From the NCBI GenBank assembly GCA_018065085.1, contig JAGHUA010000069.1:1-63298 (forward strand): DNA of 63,298 bases. The letters are read 5' to 3'. The position numbers were made by a program, and so were the translations under genes. The stretch comes from Candidatus Liminaster caballi. GTDB taxonomy: Bacteria > Bacteroidota > Bacteroidia > Bacteroidales > UBA3663. Positions 47,252 to 56,747 of this stretch are shown one piece after another. How positions within the stretch are numbered: position 1 is the first letter of the stretch; each line of letters opens with the position of its first letter. Under the pieces are notes generated by a model. That model made no database searches. It was not told the origin of the DNA and saw only the letters and a program-made list of their open reading frames with translations.

Positions 47252-47255
47252 ATCA

Positions 47256-47846
47256 TCAGATCTTATCAAGGTCTTCGAGCACCTCCTCCGGATGTTCTTC
47301 CGGATCATAGAGCATAGCCGTACAGATGCAGCGCTTGAAGTCGGTACGGGTGAGGACGTCATAGTTGACGCATGTCTGACATCCGCGCCAGAATGCTGGG
47401 TCGTCAGTCAGTTCCTCGAATGTCACCGGACGGTAGCCGAGCTGGTTGTTGATCTTGAGCACGGCTGCACCAGATGTGATGCCAAAGAGCTTGGCCTCAG
47501 GGAAGAGACGGCGACTGTAGCTGAACGAGAAGCGCTTGATGCGATTGGCAAGACCAAGTCCGCGATACTTCGGCTTGACGATAAGTCCGGAGTTGACAAC
47601 GTATGTCTTGTTGCTCCATGACTCGATGTAGCAGAATCCGGCAAAATCATCGCCGCAAAGGGCAATGATGGCCTTGCCTTCGAGCATCTTCTGCGACACA
47701 TATTCTGGCGAACGGCGTGCGATGCCGGTGCCGCGTGCCTTGCTCGACTCCTCGATCACGTCGAGGATCTCCGTAACATAATGGATATGCTGCTTACCAG
47801 CAATGTAGATTCGTATCTGTGGCTGGTCTTCAGATTGGGTATTCAT
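47256..47846 (-). CDS. GNAT acyltransferase of the arg operon (N-acylglutamate synthase-like)
   Basis: 196 aa from ATG 47846. VVNSGLIVKPKYRGLGLANRIK is the acyl-CoA binding loop. Its place between argR and argG suggests it starts the pathway by acylating glutamate, with succinyl- or acetyl-CoA. In Bacteroidetes an argB-less neighbourhood is common; argB is not in this window. Donor not determined. Confidence 0.85.
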   Translation of the reverse strand: MNTQSEDQPQIRIYIAGKQHIHYVTEILDVIEESSKARGTGIARRSPEYVSQKMLEGKAIIALCGDDFAGFCYIESWSNKTYVVNSGLIVKPKYRGLGLANRIKRFSFSYSRRLFPEAKLFGITSGAAVLKINNQLGYRPVTFEELTDDPAFWRGCQTCVNYDVLTRTDFKRCICTAMLYDPEEHPEEVLEDLDKI

Positions 47847-47939
47847 AACCAATTCCTTAAATATTATAAATGTGTAAACTTTTTATTTGCTTTCTTTTCG
47901 TATTCTTGCTTCCTGATTTCACCTGCGTCCATGCCAGCG

Positions 47940-48413
47940 TTATTTACGCGGCAACACATGACACAGCGATTCGGCCACCTGGTTGGTGTTGTATCCTCCA
48001 CGCGGGATGACAAGTATGGTATCGTCGCCTGCCACCGTACCCATCACTTCGGGAAGCATCGACTGGTCGATATCATAGGCAATGCTGCTTGCATATCCCG
48101 GCTTGGTACGGACCACCACAAGGACGGTGCTGCACTCTATGCTCATGATTCCCTTGATATTGCGCGGCGGAACGAAATGCGATGCCAGATTGCTCTTCAT
48201 CGATGCTGCCACATCGGGCATAACATAGAGATAGCCGCCATCGCGCAGGCTCATCTTCACAATCTGCATCTGCTTAAGGTCTCGGCTCAAGGTGGCCTGA
48301 GTAAGTTTATGACCCTGCTGCTGCAAGATGTCGAGAAGTTCCTGCTGACTGCTGATATCCCTGCTCTGGATTATCTCGCGGATTGCCGATATTCGATCCT
48401 TCTTAACTTTCAT
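47940..48413 (-). CDS. argR: Arginine repressor ArgR
   Basis: 157 aa. N-terminal winged helix (RISAIREIIQSRDISSQQELLD, split RISAIREIIQ / SRDISSQQELLD; LTQATLSRDLKQMQIVK) and C-terminal arginine-binding hexamer domain (VRTKPGYASSIAYDID, GTVAGDDTILVI). Controls the arg genes downstream. First gene of the cluster. Confidence 0.94.
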   Translation of the reverse strand: MKVKKDRISAIREIIQSRDISSQQELLDILQQQGHKLTQATLSRDLKQMQIVKMSLRDGGYLYVMPDVAASMKSNLASHFVPPRNIKGIMSIECSTVLVVVRTKPGYASSIAYDIDQSMLPEVMGTVAGDDTILVIPRGGYNTNQVAESLCHVLPRK

Positions 48414-48439
48414 AACACAATGGTTTTAAAATGCGAGCG

Positions 48440-48470
48440 CAAAGATACAAACTTTTTGCATCCATACAAA
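48440..48470 (-). promoter_or_regulatory. Promoter of argR
   Basis: Minus-strand TATCTTTG (48440-48447), 19 bases, TTTG (48467-48470). Confidence 0.75.
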
Positions 48471-48561
48471 ATATTTTTGCAAGAAAATTCAAAAATTGCC
48501 CGATTTTACATAAATATCCGTATATTTGCACGAATATTATGCAGAATATTTACACTACAGA

Positions 48562-49131
48562 TTACATTTTTGCAATCGTTTCTGCAATGACATGAGGGAA
48601 ATGTGCGTACTCCAAGGCATGTACCTTGGTGGCTACGGCATGTGCGTCATCACCCGGACAAACTGGACACTTGGCCTGGAAGATAATGTCGCCGTTGTCG
48701 AAGAACTCGTTGACATAATGTATGGTGATGCCCGACTCCTTGTCGCCGCAGCGGATGACATCCTCATGTACGCGGTCGCCATACATGCCCTTGCCGCAAT
48801 GCAGAGGGATGAGCGCAGGATGAATATTGACGATGGCACGCGGATAAGCCTCCACCAGATATTTAGGCACGAGCAGCAGATAGCCGGCAAGGACGATGAA
48901 GTCAATCTTATACTCGTCGAGCAATGCCATGACTGCCTTTTCGTCGGCCATATCAGCCTTGGTGACGAGCTTTGATGGGATGCCAAGTTTCTTAGCACGC
49001 TCGAAGACGTAGGCATCAGCTTTGTTGCACACGATAAGAGAGATACGTACGTCCTGACTCTCATTGAAATAGTTAGCGATATTCTCGGCATTTGAGCCAG
49101 AACCCGACGCAAAAATTGCAATATTTTTCAT
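48562..49131 (-). CDS. purN: Phosphoribosylglycinamide formyltransferase
   Basis: 189 aa. IAIFASGSGSNAENIANYF binds GAR phosphate. GLAGYLLL-type core reads FIVLAGYLLLVPKYLVEAYP, then NIHPALIPLHCGKGMYG with the catalytic Asn-His, and HYVNEFFDNGDII with the Asp. It transfers formyl from 10-formyl-THF in purine synthesis. Divergent from acpP. Confidence 0.93.
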   Translation of the reverse strand: MKNIAIFASGSGSNAENIANYFNESQDVRISLIVCNKADAYVFERAKKLGIPSKLVTKADMADEKAVMALLDEYKIDFIVLAGYLLLVPKYLVEAYPRAIVNIHPALIPLHCGKGMYGDRVHEDVIRCGDKESGITIHYVNEFFDNGDIIFQAKCPVCPGDDAHAVATKVHALEYAHFPHVIAETIAKM

Positions 49132-49380
49132 TTATACCTTACATTTTGGCGCAAATTATAAAAAAATGTGCATGTTATTATATTTTTCAGCATAAAATAT
49201 TTCGTGCATTCAAATATTTTTTGTTCCTTTGCACCGTGTTTATGGCGCGAAGATACGCAATAAATTTGACAATCGAACCATATCCGCTCGGAAAATTTGC
49301 GAATATTTGCGAATAATTGCAAATTAACTTAAATTGAAAATAAAAAATATCAATATTAACCCTTTTAACAACTAAAGATT

Positions 49381-49617
49381 ATGTCTGAAATCGAAAGCAA
49401 AGTAAAAGAGATTATCGTTGAGAAGTTGGGCGTTGAGGAGTCAGAGGTAACTCTCGAGGCTTCTTTCACAAACGACCTTGGTGCTGATTCCCTCGACACC
49501 GTTGAGCTCATCATGGAGTTCGAGAAGGAGTTCGGTATCACTATCCCAGATGATCAGGCAGAGAAGATCGCTACTGTTGGCGACGCTGTTGCTTACATCG
49601 AGAAGAACAAGGAATAA
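49381..49617 (+). CDS. acpP: Acyl carrier protein
   Basis: 78 aa. [18 protein letters not shown] carries the phosphopantetheine Ser in DSL. Carries growing acyl chains in fatty-acid synthesis, and is followed by fabF as in most bacteria. Nearly the same sequence forms the C-terminal domain of the membrane fusion at 55788. Confidence 0.96.
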   Translation: MSEIESKVKEIIVEKLGVEESEVTLEASFTNDLGADSLDTVELIMEFEKEFGITIPDDQAEKIATVGDAVAYIEKNKE

Positions 49618-49628
49618 TCCTTTTCCAG

Positions 49629-49700
49629 AAATTACAAATTACAAAGCACAGAATGCGTCCTCCGTGGCGATGTGTGTCTTGTAATTTGTAATTTTTCTTT
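49629..49700 (+). terminator. Long A/T-rich stem between acpP and fabF
   Basis: AAATTACAAATTACAA pairs perfectly over 16 bases with the inverse at 49679-49694; T-rich after. Likely reduces readthrough so that acpP is made in excess of fabF. Confidence 0.7.
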
Positions 49701-49772
49701 AGATTGATTCTTACAAATCCGGGCGGCAGTCTTTCGCTTGGCCGTTCCCAAACAAAAAAATATATAGATAGT

Positions 49773-51029
49773 ATGGAATTAAAAAGAGTAGTCGTAACAG
49801 GTCTTGGTGCCGTTACTCCGCTTGGTTTGAATGTTGAAGAGACCTGGAAGGGTCTTGTTGAAGGCAAGAGCGGCTGCGGACCTATCACCCTGTTCGATGC
49901 TTCAAAATTCAAGACTCAGTTTGCATGCGAGGTAAAGGGCTTCGACCCTACTCTCTACTTCGAGAAGAAGGAGGTGCGTAAGGTTGACCGTTACACCCAG
50001 CTTGCCTTTGCTGCCGTTGACGAGGCTGTAAAGGACTGTGGCATCGACCTTGAGACTGAGGATAAGAACCGCATAGGCGTCATCTACAGCGCCGGTATCG
50101 GTGGTATCAAGACTTTCCAGGAGGAATGCGTTGGCTATAATGCCGAACAGGGTCCTAAGTTCAACCCATTCTTCATCCCTAAGATGATTGCCGACATCGC
50201 TGCCGGTCAGATTTCCATCCACTACGGTTTCCATGGTCCTAACTATGGTACTGTGTCGGCATGCGCTTCTTCAACACACGGCATGATCGATGCCTTCAAC
50301 CTCCTTCGTCTCGGCAAGGCCAACATCATCGTTGCCGGTGGTGCTGAGGCTGCCATCTGCGAGGCTGGTATCGGCGGATTCAACGCCATGAAGGCTCTCT
50401 CGACCCGCAATGACGACATGGAGCACGCAAGCCGTCCGTTCAGCGCAAGCCGCGACGGTTTCGTGATGGGCGAAGGCTCTGGCTGTCTCATCCTTGAGGA
50501 ACTGGAGCACGCAAAGGCTCGCGGCGCAAAGATCTACGCTGAGGTTGTCGGCGGCGGCATGAGCGCTGACGCTTACCATCTTACAGCCACCCACCCAGAG
50601 GGTCTCGGTGCAAAGCTCGTGATGAACGCAGCCCTTGAGGATGCCAATCTCAAGCCTGAGGACATCGACTATATCAACGTACACGGCACATCGACCCCTG
50701 TTGGCGACCTCTCTGAGGCAAAGGCCATCAAGGAAGTGTTCGGCGACTGGGCTTACAAGCTCAACATCTCTTCTACAAAGTCAATGACAGGTCACCTGCT
50801 CGGCGCTGCCGGTGCAGTTGAGGCTCTCATCTGCGTCAAGTCGGTTGTCGAGGACATCGTTCCTCCTACAATCAACCACGATGAGGCAGACATGGACGAG
50901 AACATCGACTACGCTCTCAACTTCACCTTCAACAAGGCTCAGAAGCGTACCGTTCGAGCTGCCCTCTCCAACACCTTTGGCTTTGGCGGCCACAACGGCT
51001 CGATCATCGTAAAGAAGTACCAGGACTAA
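49773..51029 (+). CDS. fabF: 3-oxoacyl-[ACP] synthase II
   Basis: 418 aa from ATG 49773. VVVTGLGAVTPLGLN, then GTVSACASSTHGMIDA with catalytic Cys, VHGTSTPVGD and SMTGHLLGAAGAVEA with the two active His. It elongates acyl-ACP. Follows acpP; nine bases before argF'. Confidence 0.95.
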   Translation: MELKRVVVTGLGAVTPLGLNVEETWKGLVEGKSGCGPITLFDASKFKTQFACEVKGFDPTLYFEKKEVRKVDRYTQLAFAAVDEAVKDCGIDLETEDKNRIGVIYSAGIGGIKTFQEECVGYNAEQGPKFNPFFIPKMIADIAAGQISIHYGFHGPNYGTVSACASSTHGMIDAFNLLRLGKANIIVAGGAEAAICEAGIGGFNAMKALSTRNDDMEHASRPFSASRDGFVMGEGSGCLILEELEHAKARGAKIYAEVVGGGMSADAYHLTATHPEGLGAKLVMNAALEDANLKPEDIDYINVHGTSTPVGDLSEAKAIKEVFGDWAYKLNISSTKSMTGHLLGAAGAVEALICVKSVVEDIVPPTINHDEADMDENIDYALNFTFNKAQKRTVRAALSNTFGFGGHNGSIIVKKYQD

Positions 51030-51038
51030 TTCTTTAAA

Positions 51039-52031
51039 ATGAGATACTATACCAACGTGAGCGACCTGGGGAACCTTCAGGTCGCTCTTGCTGAAGCAAT
51101 GGAGGTCAAGGCCAACCGTTACGGCTACCAGCATCTCGGCAAGAACAAGACCTGCCTTCTGGTCTTCTTCAACAACTCGCTCCGCACGCGTCTTTCCACT
51201 CAGAAGGCCGCTCAGAACCTCGGCATGAACACCATCGTGCTCGATGTCAATGCCGGTGCATGGAAACTGGAGACCGAACGCGGCGTGGTCATGGATGGCG
51301 ATAAGGCTGAACACCTTCTCGAAGCCATTCCGGTCATGGCCGGCTATGCCGACATCATCGGCGTACGCTCGTTTGCCCGTTTCGAATCGAAGAAAGATGA
51401 CTATGAGGAGATGATCCTCTCGCAGTTCATCAAGTATTCGGGCAAACCGGTGTTCTCGATGGAGTGTGCCACCGGACATCCGCTTCAGGCCTTCGCCGAT
51501 ATCATCACCATCGAGGAGCATAAGGAAACTGCACGTCCGAAGGTTGTAATGACATGGGCTCCACACCCAGGCCGTCTGCCTCAGGCTGTTCCAAACAGCT
51601 TTGCACAGTTTGCCATCGCTGCCGGCTATGAGGTTGTCATCACCCATCCTCACGGCTATGAGCTCGACGAACGTTTCACCAAGGGTGCCGTCATCGAATA
51701 CGATCAGATGAAGGCCTTCGAGGGTGCCGATTTCGTCTATGCCAAGAACTGGAGCTGTTTTGAGGATGCACACTATGGCAAGAACCTCGAAAAGGATTTC
51801 CCTGAACTCTATCCTGGCTTTGACTGGCGTTCATGGACAGTGTCAGACCGTCAGATGGCCGTGACTCGCGATGCCCATTTCATGCACTGCCTGCCTGTGC
51901 GTCGCAACATGATTGTCACCGACGACGTCATCGAGGGTCCACGTTCGCTCGTACTTCCTGAGGCTGCCAATCGCGAAATCTCGGCCGAGACCGTCATCAA
52001 GCGCATCCTTGAGTCAGAGTGCCAGTATTAA
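51039..52031 (+). CDS. argF': N-succinylornithine carbamoyltransferase (ArgF')
   Basis: 330 aa. FFNNSLRTRLSTQKAA replaces the usual FxxxSTRT carbamoyl-phosphate loop, and EHLLEAIPVMAGYADIIG carries a Pro (98 here) at the place reported to favour succinyl over acetyl substrates in Bacteroides fragilis. TWAPHPGRLPQAVPNS and HCLPVRRNMIVTDD follow. It is apart from the rest of arg, transcribed with fabF. Confidence 0.92.
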   Translation: MRYYTNVSDLGNLQVALAEAMEVKANRYGYQHLGKNKTCLLVFFNNSLRTRLSTQKAAQNLGMNTIVLDVNAGAWKLETERGVVMDGDKAEHLLEAIPVMAGYADIIGVRSFARFESKKDDYEEMILSQFIKYSGKPVFSMECATGHPLQAFADIITIEEHKETARPKVVMTWAPHPGRLPQAVPNSFAQFAIAAGYEVVITHPHGYELDERFTKGAVIEYDQMKAFEGADFVYAKNWSCFEDAHYGKNLEKDFPELYPGFDWRSWTVSDRQMAVTRDAHFMHCLPVRRNMIVTDDVIEGPRSLVLPEAANREISAETVIKRILESECQY

Positions 52032-52074
52032 TCGTGTAATACAAAACTGTATATACATTTTAAATAATATTATT

Positions 52075-53841
52075 ATGAAGAAATTTTTCTCCTTTGCAGC
52101 ATTGCTGCTCACATCGCTTAGCATGGCATTTGCCGATGAGGCTTACGTAGGCTATTGCGAGGGTAATATTGCCACCGCCACAAGCGGTTTTATCACAGGC
52201 AAGACCAATATGTGTTCAGTTGAGTGCGCCATCTATCTGCCTGCCACCGAACTCGGTTCGTATGCCGGCGCCAAGCTCACCAAGATCCGTGTAGGTATCC
52301 CTGAGGCTACCGCCATGCCTGAGACTCTCACCGGTTGGGTACGTCTTGAGAACACAGGCGAGAACATCACTTCTGGCACAGTTACCTGCGAGCAGGGCTG
52401 GAATGTCATCACACTCGACCAGCCTCTCGACATCACATCTACAACCAATCTCTGGGTTGGTTACTCTTTCAGCCAGAAGAAGAAGCTTGACGTCGTATCG
52501 TTTGCCGGCCCTACTCACGAGAACGGCTGCTGGTGGCGCAAGGCATCGAGCAGCTGGGCATCGATTGCCAGCGCTGACTACGGTTCGCTCAGCATCGAGG
52601 CTGTGGTTGAAGGCGATAACCTCCCACAGTGGAACATCGAACTGAAGCCAATCGCTCCAAACAAGGAACTCGTCAAGCTCAACGAGGGTCAGGTAATCAT
52701 CAAGGGTCAGATCCGCAACCGCGCCGCTCAGACTATCACCGGCATCAACATCGACTATACTGTCAGCGGCGATAACTCACTCACTGGCAACACAGGCACA
52801 ATCGAAACCAACCTTGCCAGCGGTGATGTGACGAACGTATCTGTCGCCATTCCTCTCACTGATTTCGTTGCCGGCAACAACACAGTCACTCTCACTGCCC
52901 ACATCGAGGGTCAGGAGGACTGCAACATGGCCGACAACACTCAGACATGCTCTTTCGGCACCTTCGACAAAGGCTTCGTACGCATGGCTCTCATCGAGGA
53001 GTTCACCACTGAGAATTGTCCTAACTGTCCATCAGCTATCACACGCATCAACAGCGCACTCGATGGCTACGGCCTGCGCAACAAGGTGGTTTGGATCGAG
53101 CACCACAACGGATACTACACCGACCAGTACACAGCTCCTGAGAGCAACAGCTACCTTTGGTTCTACACCGGTGGCGGCACATACGCTCCTGCCATGATGG
53201 TCGATCGTACCTATACCTCACCATATTGCGATGACGCAAGCCCAGTAGGTTTCCCTAACCAGGCAAACACAATCGCTGCCTGGATCAAGAAGTCAACAGA
53301 CGGCATTGCTTTGGTTGGTGTCGAAATTACCAATATCGAGGTTAACGGCACAACAGCTACCGTCAGCGTTAAGTGCGAGAAGAGCCCTGCCCTCGATGCC
53401 GTATGTCCAACTCCTCGCATCAACATCTTCGTGGTTGAAGACGAGCTGAAGTCAAACACTCAGTCAGGCTACTCTGGCACATGCACTCACGAAGGTGTGT
53501 TCCGCGCTTGCAACGGCACATGGGGTCAGACATTCACATGGGATGGCGAGTTCTACTCAGGCTCGTTCGACATCAACTTGAAGAGCACTTGGGTGACCAA
53601 CAACATGCGTGCTGTAGCTTTCATCAGCTCATACGACAGCACAAACCGTCTCAACTGCCAGATCTATAACACCACACAGGCCAAGTTCACCGATGACTTC
53701 TCTACAGCCATCACCACTCTCAACGCTGAAACCGAGGAGCCTTCATCAGTTGAGTTCTTCAACCTCGATGGCACACGCGCCTCTGACATGCAGAGCGGCA
53801 AGTTCCTTATCCACAACGGCAAGCTTATCATCATCAAGTAA
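52075..53841 (+). CDS. Omp28-like secreted protein with thioredoxin-like domain
   Basis: 588 aa from ATG 52075, signal peptide MKKFFSFAALLLTSLSMAFA. Residues ~25-190 are a beta-sandwich, ~195-300 a CARDB-like adhesive domain (ELVKLNEGQVIIKGQIRN), and ~300-420 a thioredoxin-like Omp28 domain starting LIEEFTTENCPNCPSA with a CxxC pair. The C-terminal tail FFNLDGTRASDMQSGKFLI resembles secretion tails of Bacteroidetes. Likely surface-exposed and bound to redox or adhesion; substrate unknown. Confidence 0.85.
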   Translation: MKKFFSFAALLLTSLSMAFADEAYVGYCEGNIATATSGFITGKTNMCSVECAIYLPATELGSYAGAKLTKIRVGIPEATAMPETLTGWVRLENTGENITSGTVTCEQGWNVITLDQPLDITSTTNLWVGYSFSQKKKLDVVSFAGPTHENGCWWRKASSSWASIASADYGSLSIEAVVEGDNLPQWNIELKPIAPNKELVKLNEGQVIIKGQIRNRAAQTITGINIDYTVSGDNSLTGNTGTIETNLASGDVTNVSVAIPLTDFVAGNNTVTLTAHIEGQEDCNMADNTQTCSFGTFDKGFVRMALIEEFTTENCPNCPSAITRINSALDGYGLRNKVVWIEHHNGYYTDQYTAPESNSYLWFYTGGGTYAPAMMVDRTYTSPYCDDASPVGFPNQANTIAAWIKKSTDGIALVGVEITNIEVNGTTATVSVKCEKSPALDAVCPTPRINIFVVEDELKSNTQSGYSGTCTHEGVFRACNGTWGQTFTWDGEFYSGSFDINLKSTWVTNNMRAVAFISSYDSTNRLNCQIYNTTQAKFTDDFSTAITTLNAETEEPSSVEFFNLDGTRASDMQSGKFLIHNGKLIIIK

Positions 53842-53868
53842 ACCCGTTCTGGTAAAAACATAAACATT

Positions 53869-53910
53869 ACAGGAGGCAGATTCACATGTATCTGCCTCCT
53901 GTTATTTTAC
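53869..53910 (+). terminator. Intrinsic terminator
   Basis: ACAGGAGGCAGAT pairs over 13 bases with ATCTGCCTCCTGT; TATTTTAC follows. Confidence 0.9.
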
Positions 53911-54006
53911 TATAATCAGTCACTCACGCTTAGAATAACCTAAAATCGGAAGGCCTATTGTTGAAGTCATGCGTATCATGGGATAGGCTGCGCTCTCCCC
54001 AGAATG

Positions 54007-54803
54007 CCAAGCAAAATCACTTCCCAGAACCTCAGAAGACCAAAAAATCGGTTCTGAGGATTTCCTAAGAGTTAGGAAGTTGCCAGAACATTGTTCCCAG
54101 CATTTACAAGACCTGGGAAGTCGCCAGAACATTGTTCTCAGCATTTCCAGAAACCTAGGAGTCACCGGAACATTGTTCCCAGAATTTCCAGAAACCTAGA
54201 AGTCGCCAGAACATTGTTCTCAGCATTTCTTAAGACCTGGGAAGTAGCCAGAACATTGTTCCCAGCATTTCCAGAAACCTGGAAGTCGCCAGAACATTGT
54301 TCCCAGCATTTCCAGAAACCTAGAAGTCGCCAGAACATTGTTCCCAGCATTTACTAAGAGTTGGGAAATCCTCAGAACATTGTTCCCAGCATTTCCTAAA
54401 ACCTTGGAAGTCGCCAGAACATTGTTCCCGGCATTTCCTAAAACCTTGGAAGTCGCCAGAACATTGTTCCCGGCATTTCCAGAAACCTAGAAGTCGCCAG
54501 AACATTGTTCCCGGCATTTCCAGAAAGCTGGAAGTCCAAACAAAACTTTCTCCAGCATTTCCCAAAACCTTAGAAGTCCAAACGAAAGTTTCTCTGGCAC
54601 TTCCCAAGACTTATGAAGTCCAAATAAAAGTTTCTCTGGCATTTCCCAAGACCTGGGAAGTCCAAATGAAACTTTCTCTGGCACTTCCCAAGAGTTATGA
54701 AGTCCAAATGAAAGTTTCGCCAGCATTTCCCAAGACCTGGGAAGTCCAAACGAAAGTTTCGGCAGCATTTCCCAAGAGTTGGGAAGTCCGAACGAAACTT
54801 TTC
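54007..54803 (+). repeat. Array C: 42-bp palindromic tandem repeats, 18 units plus end module
   Basis: End module 54007-54060 (CCAAGCAAAATC...GGTTCTGAGGA), then eleven type-2 units (CGCCAGAACATTGTTC linkers, 54061-54519) and seven type-1 units (CCAAAYGAAASTTTC linkers). First palindromes vary: CCTAAGAGTTAGG, CCAGAAACCTGG, CCTAAAACCTTGG, CCCAAGACCTGGG, CCCAAGAGTTGGG. The array fills the gap between two convergent genes and ends 20 bases from the stop of the DUF445 gene. Confidence 0.93.
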
Positions 54804-54823
54804 GTAATAGATCTCAGTTTATA

Positions 54824-55741
54824 TTACAGGAACAAACAATTCAGGCACCCCATGATGAAGCCAAGGAGAATACCGAGACGAATAATGGCTGTCAGTTCCT
54901 TATCCATCACTTCGAAGATCAGCTGTTCCACCTCCATTACATCCATACCGTTGATACGATCTTCAATGATACGCTTGATATCGAGAGATGCAAGCATTGC
55001 TGGAAGGTGATTCTCTACTGTATGCCGATACATATATAAAACTGTATTGCGCGCGGAAGCAATCTGCTCTTCCCTATTGGCCAGCAAAGACGAAACTGAA
55101 GAGTTGGTCAGATTGTCAATGCTGTTATCCACTAATGCAGCCACCATATCAGCAGCATTTGATGCAAGCATCTCGTCGATATTTTTTGCCAACATATCTT
55201 CAGCTGAAGTTCTTAGGCTACCCAGTAGTTTGTCAATGTGGAAAAAACCAAGCAGACCGTTCTTCATCTTCTCAATGGCATGATTTACGGCCATGTGAGC
55301 TATCTTCTGGCCAAGGTCGGCAGAAGTGAGGTTCTCCGTCACCATCTTGGCTATTTCTGCTTTTACCTGAGACTCTGCATTTTCCAGCTCCTCCCCATTC
55401 ATAAAGTATGTCAGCAACTCATGTAAGGATTTGTCCTCATGAAGCAATCTATCCACGCCTTTGTCGAATGCCGCGCCTACCTTGCTGAGCATATCATCGC
55501 TCAGCAAAGTGTGACGCAGCACCTCTTCGTTCATTAGGTTCTGACTTATTGCCTCTCCGATTGATGCGGCAATACGTGCTTTCTCTTTCGGGATGATTCC
55601 TGGCGTAAACGGCAGCTGCTTACCAAATAGATAATGTGCCCGATGCGGTCGAAACAACATCTTGATGGCAATCCAGTTAGTGATATAGCCAATGAAAGCT
55701 CCGAATAGTGGTGTAAATATATAAGGAAGATATGATATCAC
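54824..55741 (-). CDS. DUF445 family membrane protein
   Basis: 305 aa. IFTPLFGAFIGYITNWIAIKMLF and GKQLPFTPGIIPKEKARIAASIGEAI are DUF445 hallmarks (given in parts: GAFIGYITNWIAIKMLF; TPGIIPKEKARIAASIGEA). A helix at each end encloses a long helical domain. Function unknown. Last gene of a minus-strand run of small membrane proteins. Confidence 0.88.
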   Translation of the reverse strand: MISYLPYIFTPLFGAFIGYITNWIAIKMLFRPHRAHYLFGKQLPFTPGIIPKEKARIAASIGEAISQNLMNEEVLRHTLLSDDMLSKVGAAFDKGVDRLLHEDKSLHELLTYFMNGEELENAESQVKAEIAKMVTENLTSADLGQKIAHMAVNHAIEKMKNGLLGFFHIDKLLGSLRTSAEDMLAKNIDEMLASNAADMVAALVDNSIDNLTNSSVSSLLANREEQIASARNTVLYMYRHTVENHLPAMLASLDIKRIIEDRINGMDVMEVEQLIFEVMDKELTAIIRLGILLGFIMGCLNCLFL

Positions 55742-55787
55742 CTTGAAATATATTGTAGATTCCTATCTATTATATCCAATCTTAAAA

Positions 55788-56612
55788 TTACATATTTGCA
55801 AGAATACATTCAATGGCATCTCCAACAGTATCAATTTTAGATGCTTGTTCATCTGGAATATCTATACCAAATTCTTTTTCAAATTCCATAACCAATTCTA
55901 CAGTATCAAGAGAGTCGGCACCTAAATCATTGACAAAAGAAGCATTATGTGTAACTTCATACTCTTCTACGCCCAATTTATCTACTATTATTTTTTTAAC
56001 TCTTGATATGATATGAGGAGGAAATCGTGAATCTGAAAATTCGTCAATAATTACTAATTCATTAACATCTGTTAGTTCTGATTCCAAGTAATTATAATCA
56101 AATTTTCCTTTAGCACTGTACATTGCAGTAAGAGCATTTAGATATAGGAAAGCAGCGCCATATACTATAGCAGTTGAGGTCGCTGCGCTTATTCCTGCAC
56201 TCGCAATCCAACCAACAAAAGGAATGAATTTAACTCCTTCACTTACAGCTGTTGCTACACCTTGAGCAGCAGCAGAACCTAGATTGGTAATAACTGCCGA
56301 GGTAAGACTTTTGCCAGCATTCTCACTAATTTTGATACCGAGCACTTGATTGATATCATAGTACATCTTCCAAAGTGATGCTACAGCAAAGGCGGTTGCT
56401 GCAACACCAGCACCGGGTACAAAACTTTGAGCAAGGCTTGTTCCTAACTGTACTTTCTTGTGCCTCTCGACAACGTCAATTAACTGTTCTGGCACAATAT
56501 GATTCATCATATTTGACGTTTTACCTCCTACATAGTAGCCAACGACACCTCCGTTTACTAATCTCGCAAGTTTGGTAGCTGCGTTAACTACATCATTTTT
56601 TCCGTAACTCAT
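55788..56612 (-). CDS. Membrane domain fused to acyl carrier domain
   Basis: 274 aa. Residues 1-~165 are glycine/alanine-rich hydrophobic helices ([40 protein letters not shown]), like the membrane part of DUF697/EcsC-type proteins. Residues ~198-274 are a complete ACP with [18 protein letters not shown] (Ser234), close to AcpP at 49381. The serine is intact. Such a fusion would hold a carrier domain at a membrane. Role unknown; AT-rich context. Confidence 0.85.
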   Translation of the reverse strand: MSYGKNDVVNAATKLARLVNGGVVGYYVGGKTSNMMNHIVPEQLIDVVERHKKVQLGTSLAQSFVPGAGVAATAFAVASLWKMYYDINQVLGIKISENAGKSLTSAVITNLGSAAAQGVATAVSEGVKFIPFVGWIASAGISAATSTAIVYGAAFLYLNALTAMYSAKGKFDYNYLESELTDVNELVIIDEFSDSRFPPHIISRVKKIIVDKLGVEEYEVTHNASFVNDLGADSLDTVELVMEFEKEFGIDIPDEQASKIDTVGDAIECILANM

Positions 56613-56747
56613 ATAGTTTTTTGTTAAGATTATTTCGTTTTTTTACATTTACAGATATTAATATTCTCTCTATAGCAAGCTTCAATGCATTATAGAATGG
56701 CTTCTGGGAACAGATTCTTTATTCTATCATATCTGTACTTGATAACG

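Noticed and set aside
54061-54803. CRISPR array
   Set aside because: Linkers are conserved between units rather than unique spacers, there is no fixed direct repeat, and no cas genes are near.
54007-54803. Integron attC array
   Set aside because: No integrase and no cassettes between units; units are tandem with no gene content.
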